Translations under genes and position numbers: made by a program
The notes under the pieces: model-generated
Told to the model about the DNA's origin: nothing
Seen by the model: the letters and a program-made list of their open reading frames with translations, nothing else
Databases searched by the model: none
In this document: positions 19,785-31,181 of the stretch, piece after piece
Layout of the letters: every line of letters begins with the position of its first letter
Numbering within the stretch: position 1 is the stretch's first letter
Origin: Nereocystis luetkeana
Taxonomy: Eukaryota > Sar > Phaeophyceae > Laminariales > Laminariaceae
DNA: 64,000 nt
Direction of reading: 5' to 3'
NCBI GenBank assembly: GCA_031213475.1
Contig: JARUPZ010000024.1
Span: forward strand, 930,001-994,000

Positions 19785-20223
19785 ATCCTTGTGCGCGACT
19801 GCAGCCCCGTTTCAGGGACAATTAGGGACAAACCACTCAGAGCGAACCCGTGTTGGGAACAGCAGTTGGAGACTAAGGGTCGTTCTTATCGGAGAGCTTT
19901 TTTTTCCAAAGTTTGGACATTTTTTTCGCGCAATTTTTCAATCTCCCATATTTTCCTGTTTTTTTTCCCAAATATTTGAATGTTAACAAACTTGATATTT
20001 TTGCTTCTGGAGAATTTCACGAATAGTGACAGAACGCCTCCGTATATTGATATATATCTCCAACTATTTCCAAACTTTGAAATTTTTGGAAAAAAACTCT
20101 CTCCGATAAGAATGAGCCTAAACACACGAAACCAAATGATGTGAGCTCGTGTGGTTCGCGATTTCGTGCGGTTTGTCTCCAACTGTTGCCCCCGAAACCG
20201 GACTGCAGTCCTAAAAGGATTCA
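19783..20223. mobile_element. Family-A element split by another inverted-repeat element
   Basis: The left half (19783-19856) and right half (about 20190-20223, GACTGCAGTCCTAAAAGG) are separated by a 330-bp insertion with its own terminal repeats. Confidence 0.65.
19857..20189. mobile_element. AT-rich miniature inverted-repeat element nested in family A
   Basis: Terminal repeats are GGGAACAGCAGTTGGAGAC against GTCTCCAACTGTTGCC, with an inner pair TTCTTATCGGAGAG(C) followed by T-rich sequence and CCAAAGTTTGG, complemented at 20047-20118. No second copy is in this window. Confidence 0.65.
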
Positions 20224-20661
20224 ACATGGACACACGACACTGATTGCTCGACAAAAAAGACAACAAACGACCTACAGCAGGATTCAACATGGACACGACA
20301 CTGATTGCTCGACAAAAAATACAACAAATGACCTACAGCAGGATTCAACATGGACACACGACACTGATTGCTCGACAAAAAAGGCAAAACTAACGACCGA
20401 CAGCAGGATTCAACATGGACACACGACACTGATTGCTCGACAAAATGGACAACAAACGACCTACAGCAGGAATCAACATGGACACACGACACTGATTGCT
20501 CGACAAAAAAGACAACAAACGACCTGCAGCAGGATTCAACATGGACACACGACACTGATTGCTCGACAAGAAAGACAACAAACGACCTACAGCAGGATTC
20601 AAACATGGACACACGACACTGATTGCTCGACAAAAAAAGACAACAAACGACCTACAGCAGT
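20216..20661. repeat. 62-63-bp minisatellite, seven units
   Basis: Units start GGATTCAACATGGACACACG, continue ACACTGATTGCTCGACAAAA and end ACGACCTACAGCA. Small length differences shift the reading frame, so the 303- and 175-codon frames over it are artefacts. It starts exactly at the right end of a family-A element. Confidence 0.95.
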
Positions 20662-21968
20662 ACGTGCGGAGTGCCAGTACAGCAGCAGCAGTGCACTCCT
20701 TCCCTGTGTCAAAATGAAAAACAGAACCAACGCGTTGGGATTCATGGACGAAGTTGAGAAAAGCGAAAATTGTTTTTGTTTCATACCAGGTACTCGTATA
20801 TGTATTGTACTTGGTTTCAGTAACCCCCCCCCCCCCCTGTCTGCGTCTCGAAAATTGAAAAAAGGGACACGTAGCGTGGTGTCGGCATTTTTTATTTCGT
20901 GTACCCCCCTGCCTCACTGGCTTGCTGTGCGCTGTGCACAGAAAAAAAACTGTAGGCTCGTTGGGAGTGGACGGTTGCTAACTGAGCCCTTCGGTAGACC
21001 TTTGGCTAGCCCATCAACCATTATTCGTGAGCACCGAAGCTTTTCGGGGTGATAGCTCTTCAACTTTTCACTTATCACTTTCCGGGAATGGATTGAACAA
21101 GACTGCTGTTGTCGGGCTTTTGGCTCTTCGTACGTAGAGCAGCAGCTTGCAGGTGTTCTCTTTTCGGCTCTGTGAACACCAACAGGTACGTGTAAGCCCA
21201 GCTTATTTGTGGTACGGTAGATTTTTGCTCGGAATTTTTTTTTCCAGCGGGGAACAAACACCCGGCAATGCACACACGTCCCTCCGCCTTCGGGCAGCAG
21301 TGGCTACCTACTACCTGCCTGCCCCGCGCTGTTGTTGCCGAACGAGGTTCGCTCGTCGCAAGGAGCTGCAGCCGCCCGCGATCGAGACCATCGCATGGAC
21401 GGTTCTATAAAAGCAGACGCGGGTGCGGATGCATGGCTATCCGCAACGCGCTACTGCTGTATTGTGAAATAGCTGCTGAAAAGTAATCCCGACTTCAACA
21501 AAAAAAACTATAAAATTACTAGGAGCTTGAACGTCCACGGTGCTGTAGTATCACATGGGTCTTGACGTCTTGACGTCCATGGTCCTACCGCAGTAGTTCT
21601 GCTGATCCGATCAAAAACGCACACACAGCTCGCTATCGCCCTCATGCGGTACGTACTGCTGTAGTTATCGGCCATGCTGCAGTTGAAGTCTGGCCTAGCC
21701 GCTGGGGATTGATCGGCCGCGATCGAGAAGGCGTTTTCTCGGTTTCAGGTTGTGGCTGGAACGGTCGAAGCGCCGTTTTAGAGGGCAAGGTAGACCTTTC
21801 TTAGTCGCAACGATCTGAAGCTTTACTTTCCTACAGAAAATCCCTGGACTACTCTGCTACTGCTGCTGCTGCTGCTGCATTTTGCTTCTCTGCTACTAAA
21901 ACTGAGGTGCTGCATAAGGAGGTGCACACGTTACCCCCTTTGGATTGCTCGCTGCTGTACTCGTAGTC
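20662..21968. other. Unassigned stretch in the long intron
   Basis: Contains a C run at 20826, a CTG run at 21858-21878 and a GC-rich patch at 21270-21480 with TCTATAAAAGCAG at 21404. No convincing exon. Confidence 0.4.
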
Positions 21969-22325
21969 TAATACGGGGGACCATAGTAAATAGGACCAGT
22001 TATTGATATGGATATTACGGGGGACCATAGTAAATAGGACCAAATATTGTTATTAAAAAAGGCAATATACCAGGTACAGGTTTTTGTGTGTGCCGTAGGT
22101 CCTACCAGGTACTTACTATGGGCCCCCGTAATAGTAAAAATAGCGAAATGTATTGGTTTTGGTGCATACCGTAGGTCCTATTCAATATAGTCCCCCGTAA
22201 TATTACGGGGGGCCATAGTAAATAGAACCAAATATTGTCAGTAAAAAATGGTAAATATATCGTTTTTAGTGTATACCGCAGGTCCTATTTAATGGTCCTA
22301 TTTAATATGGCCCCGCGCAACAGCT
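21969..22325. mobile_element. Cluster of family-B elements: one nested, one adjacent
   Basis: An outer copy (21969-22012 plus 22133-22202) is interrupted by an inner full copy (22013-22132). The insertion site corresponds to the TTA/GTAAAA position of the outer copy. A further copy, 22201-22325, abuts with only a shared TA between ends. Confidence 0.8.
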
Positions 22326-22607
22326 GCCTCAAAGAGTAGTAAACCATTACCTGGTATATAGGCATACACGTACTATGGATGATGGGTACGTTGACTCGAA
22401 TACTGGCTGCGCATATATATATTATATATATATATATATATATCCGAAAATTTCACACTCCGAAGGAGAATTTTGCACGAGTACACAAATATATTTGTGG
22501 TACTGCGGGCCCTTCCACAAGCGGGAAAAACTATCATACACTAATTCCTAGACGTTTGCCCCCCCCCAAAGAGCTTTCAGCACTAAATGGGTTGCTACGA
22601 ACAAGCC

Positions 22608-22705
22608 TTAACCCTCTTATAACCGCAGTCCCGTTTTGAGGACAGACCAGCCAAATTTCAAGTATTTTGTCCCCAAAACGGGACTGCGGTACTAAAAGGG
22701 GTTAA
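22608..22705. mobile_element. Family-A element with TTAA flanks
   Basis: TTAACCCTCTTATAACCGCA at the left, ACTAAAAGGGGTTAA at the right. The centre CAAATTTCAAGTATT is of the subtype also seen at 5104 and 44757. Confidence 0.8.
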
Positions 22706-23700
22706 AAACCGCCTGAAGCAAGCGTTGAAGCCGCGGGTTGGGGCAGGGAAGCTTCGTCGTCCCGAGGCGCGCGTTCTTCACATTTCGAAAGGTACTCGGA
22801 TTTTTCAAGTTGATGAACGAGTCACGGGTTTCCAAAAGAACATGATGCCTTCGGCGACAGCAGTCCCACGCACGATGCGGTGAAATTGTGATAATAACAG
22901 AAAAAACAACACAGGTGACAGGTTTTCGACGTAGATTTTCAGGCCATATCAGAAGCGAGGTCACGCGGCATCGAGACAATCTGCCTGTCGCAGATGTGAC
23001 CACGACCGTGACACCGACACGTTGCATCCAACACCCAGCCGACGCTTCCCCCCTGCTACATCTACCAGTGCATCTGCTCGGCTCTACGGGCTGCGGGTCT
23101 CTCGAACCGTGCACGCGTCGTCCTACAGCAGTCCAAAAGAAAAGGCGTTGCAGTTGTGATAGGCTTCATGGCGAGAGAAACACCCGAACAACCACACACA
23201 CACACAACAACAAAAAACGAGTTCACCATTTACCCCTGCCGCCTATGGGCGAACTCAGCGTAGCAATCAGCGTAGCAGTCAGCGTAGCAGTCAGCGTAGC
23301 AGTCAGCGCACCGTAGCAGATTCCTCAAACACACCACACACGTGACCATCACGACGGTGCTCGGGGTCGCGGCTTGCGGTCCCCGCCGGGCGCCTTCATA
23401 GGCAAAATCCCGTCGGTGTGTGCCTCAGGTCATCTCAAGCCTTGGCCTCGTTTCACGTTCTCCGGTTGCGGATACCAGGTCCCCTTCCCCCCGAGATAGT
23501 ACCGCCTAGTTACCAACCCACGTTCAAGTTCGCCAGAGGTCCCGCTCTCCGTTTTCGGGAACACTTGAGCCACCAACGTAAAATCTCGATGTGTCCTCCA
23601 TACCAAACCCACACGAGCTATAACCTGTCAGAGCCACGGCCTGCCCCGCCCCGGCCCACACGCTTTTGTCGTTTCATCGTTTCGTTTGGCCACACAGGTC
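22706..23700. other. Unassigned stretch
   Basis: Moderately GC-rich with frames on both strands (to 142 codons), but no family motifs and no phase-consistent splice sites. Confidence 0.4.
23261..23315. repeat. AGTCAGCGTAGC short tandem
   Basis: Four units of GTAGCAGTCAGC. Confidence 0.8.
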
Positions 23701-23710
23701 TCTCAGCTCC

Positions 23711-23831
23711 TTAAGGGCCGCCGTCCCCGAATCGGGGGTCAAACCATCCATTTAGGAGTGCAGCTCCGATATTGGGGACAAACCACTCAAATTCCGAGTA
23801 GTTTATCTCGAAAAACGGGGACTGCGGTACT
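23711..23831. mobile_element. Family-A element preceded by a half copy
   Basis: A partial left arm at 23711-23750 precedes a near-complete copy 23750-23831, whose right end runs into a family-B element. Confidence 0.65.
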
Positions 23832-23942
23832 CTTACGGGGGGACCATAGTAAACAGGACCAAATATTGTTCGTAAAAATAGTTAAAATATGTATTTTTTG
23901 TATGTACCGTAGGTCCTATTTGATACGGTCCCTCGCAATAAT
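23832..23942. mobile_element. Family-B miniature element next to a family-A copy
   Basis: The left end directly follows the family-A copy that ends at about 23831. The right end is CGGTCCCTCGCAATA, diverged. Confidence 0.75.
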
Positions 23943-24079
23943 CATGTGGGTCAGAATGAGAGACAGAGGAGGTACACTTCATGCCGTGACACTAACGACA
24001 CCCTCGGGCGAACACGCGAGACGGTTACCACCCTGCCTCTCGATATAAACTCCTTTTACATCGAATTTTAGCATATAAA

Positions 24080-24265
24080 TGGTCTCTACCATATTTCGGG
24101 GCAGCGTGGCAAAACACACACAACACAGCCCCTCAAGATGAATTTCAAATCCCGCCTTTTTGGCGAATGGGGGATTACGGGGGGGGGGGGGGGTACAAAC
24201 GTAGAACGACGCGTCTAGATGGAAGGTTCTCGATAGGTTCTTTCCCACAGCCGTCATTTTCGTCG
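24080..24265. repeat. Family-C repeat, left half
   Basis: AACACACACAACACAGCCCC, AAATCCCGCCTTTTTGGCGA, a G run and GAAGGTTCTCGATAGGTTCT are followed by a family-A insertion. Confidence 0.5.
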
Positions 24266-24284
24266 TGCGTGTCCGAGGCCCTAG

Positions 24285-24379
24285 ATCCCTTTAGAAGTGC
24301 AGTCCCGTTGTTGGGGGACAAACCAGTCAAATTCCAAGCAGTTTGTCCCCAAAACGGGACTGCGGTACTAAAAGGGGGA
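24285..24379. mobile_element. Family-A element inserted in a family-C repeat
   Basis: Both arms are complete (TAGAAGTGCAGTCCCGTTG, CAAAACGGGACTGCGGTACT). It lies between the left half of one family-C copy (24080-24265) and another. Confidence 0.7.
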
Positions 24380-24474
24380 AGGCACGTTTCGGACAAAATC
24401 GGCTCCGAACATCGTCCCACGGGGGTGACGGCACAATAGATGACGGCATACAGCCACAGCAGCTACCGTAGGAC

Positions 24475-24627
24475 ACTATCACACTAGGGTAACAATATGA
24501 CACACCCCCTCGTACGATTTTCAAAGCTGGGTGTCTCGACAACCGGGAGGGCGTACTGAATACGACCAGCGATGCGTATATGGAACCTTCTCGACGAAAT
24601 CGTTCCAAAGCCAATATTATCGTTGTG

Positions 24628-24670
<43 letters not shown>

Positions 24671-24720
24671 ATGTTTAGGAGGAAACCGGGTCTGAAATTC
24701 GTCCCAGGGTGGGTGCTGTC
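24475..24720. repeat. Family-C repeat with a long C run
   Basis: Inverted ends CACACCCCCTCGTACGATTT and AAATTCGTCCCAGGGTGGGT. The body has CGTACTGAATACGACCAGCG and a C run of about 38 at 24630-24668. Confidence 0.65.
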
Positions 24721-24823
24721 TTAACCCTGTTATTAATGGAACCGCGGCCCCTTTTTGGGGACAAACTACCTAGAATTAGACGGATTGAACCCCAAAACGG
24801 GACTGCGGTCCTTAAGGGGTTAA
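24721..24823. mobile_element. Family-A element with TTAA flanks
   Basis: Carries ATTAATGG inserted near the left end. The right end is CCTTAAGGGGTTAA. Confidence 0.75.
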
Positions 24824-25036
24824 GTGTTACATATACGGAAAAAAATGTACGTTATGGTTCCTCCGCAATAGTGGCGATCTGCGCTAGCCAAGAGATACCG
24901 GCACCACAACAATGGATTATATTATCGTACTTGTGCCTGTCAAAACGAGGTGCAGAGATCACTTTTGACATTTTTCCAGCCGAAATCCAAACCGTCGGGC
25001 CACGAGAAGAAGTGGAACAGATATGATACTCGTGCG

Positions 25037-25172
25037 TATGTACCGCCGGGTAGAAAAAACGGTTTTGGCGTGCAGAACACACAAGCCGAATACGCGTACC
25101 CGTACTGCTTCTTCCGCATTCTTTACATGCCGACAGGTAGAAAGAACCGTTTGACGCGAAGAACACCAGACA
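25037..25172. repeat. Family-H motif, two tandem copies
   Basis: CGCCGGGTAGAAAAAACGGT and GCCGACAGGTAGAAAGAACC, each followed by CGxxGxxGAACAC. The same order recurs at 27545, 32262, 33395 (reverse), 36790 (reverse), 45290/45507 (reverse) and 60365. Confidence 0.55.
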
Positions 25173-25620
25173 AAACATAAGTTATACACCTGTGCAAATT
25201 CGATGCGAGTCGACGAGGGAAGAAAAGGCTGAAATCTTCTCGCGATAAAAATGAAGGCACGTACCGTGGCGGGAAGGGGGGGTAGAAGAGCCCCCTGCTA
25301 TGTGACCCCGGATCTGAGTTACGAGTTGGAAGGAGAGAGAAGAAGATGTGCGAAGATAATAAATGGGATACGCAAAAAAAAAAAGAAAAAAGTGCAAGTG
25401 CAGCCGTCGCCGTCGTCCCGATATGAACAAAAAAAAATACCAACAGGTAAGCTATTTTGGTTGGGTGCATTGAAAAAACAAGGGTTTTTGGGACAAGTAA
25501 TTTTCGTTGGACGTGGGTTGGGTTGTTGTAATCGTAACTACTCAATTTCGCAAAAAGAGGCACGAAACATCGCATATCGCACACACCATGTTGTCAGATA
25601 TGGTATGCCCAGCGCATCGC

Positions 25621-25720
25621 TTCTAGAACTCCAGTCCCGTTTTAGGGACACACCACTCAAATTCCAAGTCATGTGTCCCCAATTGTCCCCAAAACGAGAC
25701 TGCGGTCCTAAAAGGGTTAA
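25621..25720. mobile_element. Family-A element
   Basis: The right arm contains a duplicated TGTCCCCAAT. The right flank is TTAA. Confidence 0.75.
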
Positions 25721-25792
25721 TGCACACCTGTAGTACACACAAGCACAAGGTTTCACTTGGGGATGTTGGCCGACTTGAAATCCCGGGGTGTC

Positions 25793-25890
25793 TTGACCCT
25801 CTTAGAGCTGCGGTCCCGTTTTGGGGGCATCCCAGTCAAATTCCAAGTAGTTTTGTTCCCATAACGGGACTGCGGTCCTAAAAGGATCAA
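25793..25890. mobile_element. Family-A element
   Basis: AGAGCTGCGGTCCCGTTTTG pairs with CATAACGGGACTGCGGTCCT. The flanks are TTGA/TCAA. Confidence 0.75.
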
Positions 25891-25929
25891 GCTGGGAAGG
25901 GGCTAAAATTAAAAGTAAATAACATCATA

Positions 25930-25930
25930 A

Positions 25931-25962
<32 letters not shown>

Positions 25963-25965
25963 CCC
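25930..25965. repeat. (ATC)n microsatellite
   Basis: About ten CAT units. Confidence 0.9.
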
Positions 25966-26229
25966 ACATCATCGTCTTGCCTCCCCATAAATTTGGTGAT
26001 GACAGGAGGTTTGACGACGTATGTTTCGTGGAGAAACTGGATGTGAGAATGCAGTCACGATGGCAATCTCTTGGCGAACACCGCACACACACAAAAAACA
26101 TACGTCGCAAGGGCGAGAGGAGAGTCAACAGCGGACGCTTTTGTCGGACCGCTGCTGTTGCACCTTGCACCGCCGTACTTACTACGGTTTGGATGTTGCA
26201 CTGCGAGACTGCTACACAGCAGTATGGCT

Positions 26230-26260
<31 letters not shown>

Positions 26261-26384
26261 TTGCTGAAATACAGTTGTCGCACCGCCGCTGCCATTGCAG
26301 GGTGTAACGTGGCCGCGATGTTGCTTTTGTACTTCCGAGGAAGTGCGGTTCGCATGAACCCATTACCGTATATATAAACACGCA

Positions 26385-26640
26385 ATATAACACACCCACC
26401 CCCTCGCAGCCCCTCGGACGATTCTCACAACTGGGTTCTCTCGACAGCGAGGAGGGCGTACTGAATACGCCCAGCGATGCGTCTATATATGCAACCTGCT
26501 CGACGAAACCTTTCCAAGGCCACCATTTTCGGTGCGTGTGCGCCCCTTAAGGCATGTTTTGGAGGAAATCGGGTCTGAAATCCGTCCGAGGGGGTGTATT
26601 ATCTCATCACCCTCGTGTGATAGTGTCACACGGTACCCAG
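26385..26640. repeat. Family-C repeat, best-preserved copy
   Basis: Left end AACACACCCACCCCCTCG, right end complement GGGGGTGTATTATCTCATCA. The body contains GGGCGTACTGAATACGCCCA, a perfect short palindrome, and GCAACCTGCTCGACGAAACC. Confidence 0.65.
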
Positions 26641-27286
26641 TACAAATTTACGACGTCTAGCTCCAGCAACTGCACCGTCCTTCCTTGAGACTTCTGTTTC
26701 AATGTGTTCATCTCTATTTCTGCGCTTATTCCTTTTTCCTACCACACACGACGACAGGAATCGAGGCACACACACGCACACACACAGGAGCACCGTCCCG
26801 CGGTCGGCACTGAGGGGAGAGCTGCGATACGCGACCACTGCTGCTGTACCGCACCGTGGCTGCCGCAAAAGGAGAGGACATCGAGAGCTGGAGGCACGAC
26901 CGTGCGATACAGAAGTAGCAGCAGCAGCAGCAGCAGCAGCAGAGCGAAATTGTGCCGAAAAAGTGGGTTTTCCATTATCCTGGGCGGCTCGGCGTCGAGA
27001 GGAGAGGCAACCCCGTGGGGAGAAGGCCAGTTCGCGCGACTTCAAAGGATGCCCAGAGCATACGCCACACGGAGCCCGGCGGGGGGGGCAACCTCGCATA
27101 GTAGTGTACATACGGTGCCCGTGCCGCACGACTGACTTCTCCTCGCATGGCAACTCGGACGCGGACGAGTCGGTATCATTCCCAAATTCACGCAGTTGCC
27201 CTTAATGCTGAATTGGCCACACGTAACGCAATCGCCAGCTTTCCCCGCTCAAGTCTTCAAGGGGAAAGTATGAAAGCGTGGTCATA
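26641..27286. other. GC-rich block with long frames on both strands
   Basis: The plus and minus strands are open for 167 and 175 codons. A GCA run (26920-26942) and CA repeats inflate both. No protein family is recognised; possibly an old captured fragment. Confidence 0.35.
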
Positions 27287-27379
27287 TCAACCCTTTTAGG
27301 ACTGCAGTCCAGTTTTTGGGACAACCTGCTCAAACTCTCAAGTATTTTGTCCCCAAAACGGGACTGCGGTCCTAAAAGG
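27287..27379. mobile_element. Family-A element
   Basis: Complete arms. The right TTAA is lost (AAAAGGAGC). Confidence 0.75.
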
Positions 27380-27544
27380 AGCATGCACGCCAATTATTTA
27401 ATAATATGCGTCAATGGAAATTAAAACATGCTAGAAAAAAAAAAAAAACACGGGGCAGTATCGTGCCAGCCAGTACCATCCACAGCACAAAGCATCAGGT
27501 ATGTATGTATCTACAGCAACCTGATCGCCCACAGAGCTTGTATC

Positions 27545-27655
27545 TCTCTAGCTTGGAGAATCAGCACCGGCTCTAGGTGTGTGCCGGATGTCGACGGGTA
27601 GAAATAACGGTTTACTAATGTGAAGAACACAAACGAACACACGCTCCCACACACA
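27545..27655. repeat. Family-H motif
   Basis: ATGTCGACGGGTAGAAATAA then CGGTTTACTAATGTGAAGAA, the clearest copy. Confidence 0.55.
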
Positions 27656-27659
27656 AACA

Positions 27660-28345
27660 TCGTTAGCCCAGGGAGGGGGGGGGGTGAGTGAGCAGCAACA
27701 TCATTGCGCGAGCAACGCTCAGGAGGAGCATCATGCACGGGAGAAGGTTGCGGATTGCCGGGGCGGGCGGCCTACGTGTTTGACACCGTACCAAAAGTTT
27801 CGATGATACATCGCACCCAACGTATTTCGCCCGCCACCCCCTGCCCTCCCCTTGTGTTTCATCATGCCGACACCGGACGAACGCTTCGGTGTACGAAATC
27901 GAACATCGAAATCGTTTCCACCACGACATTTTTTGGGGTGCATCGGATCGCATCGAACTCGACCCCGATATCGACATCCAACACCACACGGCACACAAGG
28001 GACCAGAAACGCCGACTCTCGCCGCAACTCGACGCAAACTAAAAAAAAACTAAAACGTTCCAAAACGATTGGAGGCTTCCTCTCGGACCTCAACGCGCGC
28101 CGTCGATACGGGAGAGGGAGGGTGTCGCCGCCGCGGATGCTCTCACGGGCGCACACGCGAACAGGGCAGGAAAGAAGGGTCGAGGGGTAACTCATCTCCC
28201 TCGCGCCTGGCTGGCGAGCTGATGTCGGCGGAGAAGCACCGCGGAACCGAAGGACGAAGAATAGCTCCTGGGCTGTTTTTTTTTTGGCGAAAACCGCGTT
28301 TCTCCGAGCGTGTTTTACTGTATTTTCTCACCGTGCTATAGAAAC
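27660..28345. other. GC-rich block, unassigned
   Basis: Frames of 112-154 codons overlap on both strands. GAAATCGTTTCC and GACCCCGATATCGACATCCA resemble the 47240-47400 repeat region. Confidence 0.35.
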
Positions 28346-28356
28346 GCCTACTCTGA

Positions 28357-28652
28357 ACAATTCCAGTACTGCAGCCCCGTTCTGAGGACAAATCGCTTGG
28401 AATGAGAGTGGTGTGTCCCAAAATCGGGACTGCAGTGCCGTGGGGATTAAGAGCTTCCTGGTTGTGACACCCCCGTTCAAAAGCCTCAAGCGTGGGCCAT
28501 TATAAACCCTTGTACCTGGTAGGATCTATAGGGTAGAGCCCGCTGACGTGCATGCTTTCTCGCCCCTTTTAAGGACTGCAGTCTCGACGTCGCGACAAAC
28601 TCCTTAGAAGTTGAGTTTGTGTCCGCCGAACGGCACGTCAGTCGTGGAAAGG
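28357..28652. mobile_element. Two diverged family-A elements
   Basis: 28357-28450 is still clear (TACTGCAGCCCCGTTCTGAG). 28562-28652 keeps only the outer ends and the CAAACTCCTTAGAAGTTGAG centre. Confidence 0.6.
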
Positions 28653-28711
28653 TCGGTCCAAATGTCGTGAGCGTCCCGTCAAAAGACAGGCTTACGTTCT
28701 CACTGGGCTCT

Positions 28712-28815
28712 TTCGTATTCGCGGGCCTAGAGTGTTACTCTGTCCTGCTGCTGTACTAATAGAGTATTCGCGGGCCTGTAGTATTACTCTGTCCTGCTGC
28801 TGCTGTACTAATGGT
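28712..28815. repeat. ~48-bp tandem pair
   Basis: ATTCGCGGGCCTAGAGTGTT then TACTCTGTCCTGCTGCTGTA, repeated once with small changes. Confidence 0.85.
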
Positions 28816-28974
28816 ATCATGGAGTCGTCAAAGCAAGCGTTGCGAGGATCGGTGGCCCCTACCTACGTGCGCGGCCATGGGGGTTTCCTAGAAACAAAAA
28901 AGGAAGGCGTGCTTGGTCCCGATTCAGTCGAGAGAGCGGTGTTGTTTTCTGACCAATGAAACGTGCCGAAATAT

Positions 28975-29230
28975 TGCTGCTATTGGCCAATGAAACGATG
29001 GCCTACAAAGAGTGGTAATGCCAATCGTTTGACGAGCTAGTGGAGAGAAGATGCACTCGTTCTCGTACCAAAGCCTGACCTCAAACCTATGATAGGTAGA
29101 GAAACATTGTTATTAACCAGTGAAACAACGGTTTCCGAAAAATGGTAAACCTCAATCGTTTGACGAAATAGTGGAGAGATGCACTCGTTCTTTTACCAAA
29201 GCCCGACCTCAGGCCTCGAGACAGGAGTGA
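28975..29230. repeat. ~125-bp degenerate tandem pair
   Basis: Shared blocks in order: CCAATGAAACGATGG/CCAGTGAAACAACGG, CAATCGTTTGACGA, AGTGGAGAGA, GATGCACTCGTTC, TACCAAAGCCTGACCTCA. Confidence 0.8.
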
Positions 29231-30736
29231 GGTCGATGGCAGTTTCCATTATTAATCCTTCCAAATTACACGGAAACCCCTCCGTTCGGTTACAACGTTT
29301 TGCTCTGTACTTTCCTACAGACAACAAGCTCTATAGGCGGTAGCTCTACAGGCATCAAAACATTAATTAGTACCCATACCGACAATAAAACGTAGTGATG
29401 ACAGGAGGCTGATGAGAAGGAGATACCCCCTCGGCTTGGAGAGGCTGGAAGTTACACCTGTTCAGCAACTCTGATGGACTGATGGATGTTTGGTCACATA
29501 TCTTACTTGATATCATACGAGATGGCAAGTTTCCACACATACAGATCCAGTATCGCATGAAACAAAAAAACAAAAACAAAAAACGAAGCTGTGAGATCGA
29601 AACATGTACTCAAACCTGCTCTTGCAAGCTCATGTACGACTGCGAACGCAATCGAAATTGATTGGGCAACAATCCGCCGGGCATGTCAAGCGTCAAGTAC
29701 ACGTCGATGCCGATGCCAACGTTGATGATAACCAAAACATAAGTCCGATTGCAACAAAAAGGTACGTTTATAGGTAGTGTGACCATCAAAATGTACCTTA
29801 TATTTTCAACCAGACTGGTATGTCGGTTGACGGTCCAGACGGTCTGGTTCTGGCCCGTCAAGGACTCTTTTGACTTTCAATACTTTGTTCCAGTGCGGAT
29901 TTGCCCTTGACGGCTGATCGTTGACGCCTGCCGTCACCCGGCAGCAACAGTCATGAAAAAATGCTAATTACCTCGGTGATTTTATCTCACAGGTACCGGC
30001 ACGTTTTTTACACGCCTCGCATATTATACCCGAAGGCGCATCGGCCAACCAAACCAAATGACAAATAACGTGAGAGGCTGAGTGAATCACAGCAGTGTTC
30101 GCTGCTGCTCCTGCTACTTCTGTTTTGGTTGCGCGAGGCGGAGGGAAGGACCGACTCCGAAACAGAGAACCTGGTAAATCGATACAGCATCGAAAAGCAG
30201 TGACGTCGGGATTACGTAATCACGTCCTTATGGCGAGCCGTTTTCGGGGTACGTGAAATGGGACTGGGGCGGCGAAATTACGCGACGCCTCCAGACCCTA
30301 AAAGCAAAAACCGTGAAAATATTTATTTAATAGGAAACCAATCCATTTTAGCTCTCCAGCCGTCATGTAGGGACTTTGAGTTTGGGTTCCGATCCTAGCG
30401 GGGGGTGTTTCTGTGAAAGATCCCCTGTTTTTGCCGAAAGATACCCGGAAGCACGTTTTTTCTTGTCTGATTTTGCCGTAATACGCGTGAGAATAGGCTT
30501 TTCCGGCCGTAATCCGACCTTATCGTCGAAAAGTGTCAGATTTCGTAGAGACCACAACAAAAACAAAACACCCCCGTCGTGGGCACGATCGAATCAGAGC
30601 CAGTTATCACACAAAACTTGCGAATACGAGTTTCGAGGAAAACGTTTTCGGTTTTCACAGCTGATCTATGCAAACTGTCATGAGAGTTATCAGCCATTGG
30701 GACTCAGGTATGAAAACGTGCTAGCTAATATGATAC
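29231..30736. other. Largely unassigned intronic sequence
   Basis: No repeat family is seen more than once here apart from short words. The weak minus segment at 29610 is listed separately. Confidence 0.4.
29610..29770 (-). CDS. Coding-like minus-strand segment, unidentified
   Basis: Reads TYVLVIINVGIGIDVYLTLD, MPGGLLPNQFRLRSQSYMSL and QEQ before GTTTGA. It has a hydrophobic start. If real it would be an exon inside the long intron. No clear acceptor. Confidence 0.2.
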
Positions 30737-30835
30737 TCAACCCTCTTAGGACTTCAGTCCCGCGTTGGGGGACAAACTACTCAGAATTAGACCGGCGTGT
30801 CCCCGAAAAGGGGACTGCGGTTCTAAAAGGGTTAA
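30737..30835. mobile_element. Family-A element
   Basis: The subtype centre CTCAGAATTAGACCGGCGTG is like the copy at 24721. The right flank is TTAA. Confidence 0.75.
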
Positions 30836-30999
30836 CGACTACCATTAAATCATATGTCGACGTGATAATTCGTACAAAGAGGCTTTTTTCTGGAACTCCA
30901 AGAAGGATAAGGCTTGCGCATCGTTCGTTATTTCCTCAGAGGGAATGCGATTCTGCAATTCATTTACAAGGTGCCAAAAAAAAGGGGGATCCCTTTCCA

Positions 31000-31092
31000 T
31001 CATCTAGGACTGCAGTCCCGTTTTGGGGGCAAACTACTTGGAAATAGAGTGATTTTGTCCGGACAACGCAACTGCAATCCTGAAAGGGTTAT
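31000..31092. mobile_element. Family-A element
   Basis: The left arm is intact. The right arm has decayed to GGACAACGCAACTGCAATCC. Confidence 0.7.
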
Positions 31093-31181
31093 AGACCGGA
31101 TCCGTTCACTTGATTTTAATCGGATGTTGCTATACGAGTAAACCGCCGAGCCCTCGTACGATCAAATTATCGTACGAGTAC

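Noticed and set aside
20216-20661. CRISPR array
   Set aside because: The repeats are directly adjacent with no unique spacers, and the genome is eukaryotic.
20141-21052. 303-codon frame
   Set aside because: It is produced by a 62-63-bp minisatellite whose unit length is not constant, with non-coding sequence after it.
27660-28345. Protein-coding gene on either strand
   Set aside because: Both strands are similarly open because of GC richness; no splice-phase support or family motif.
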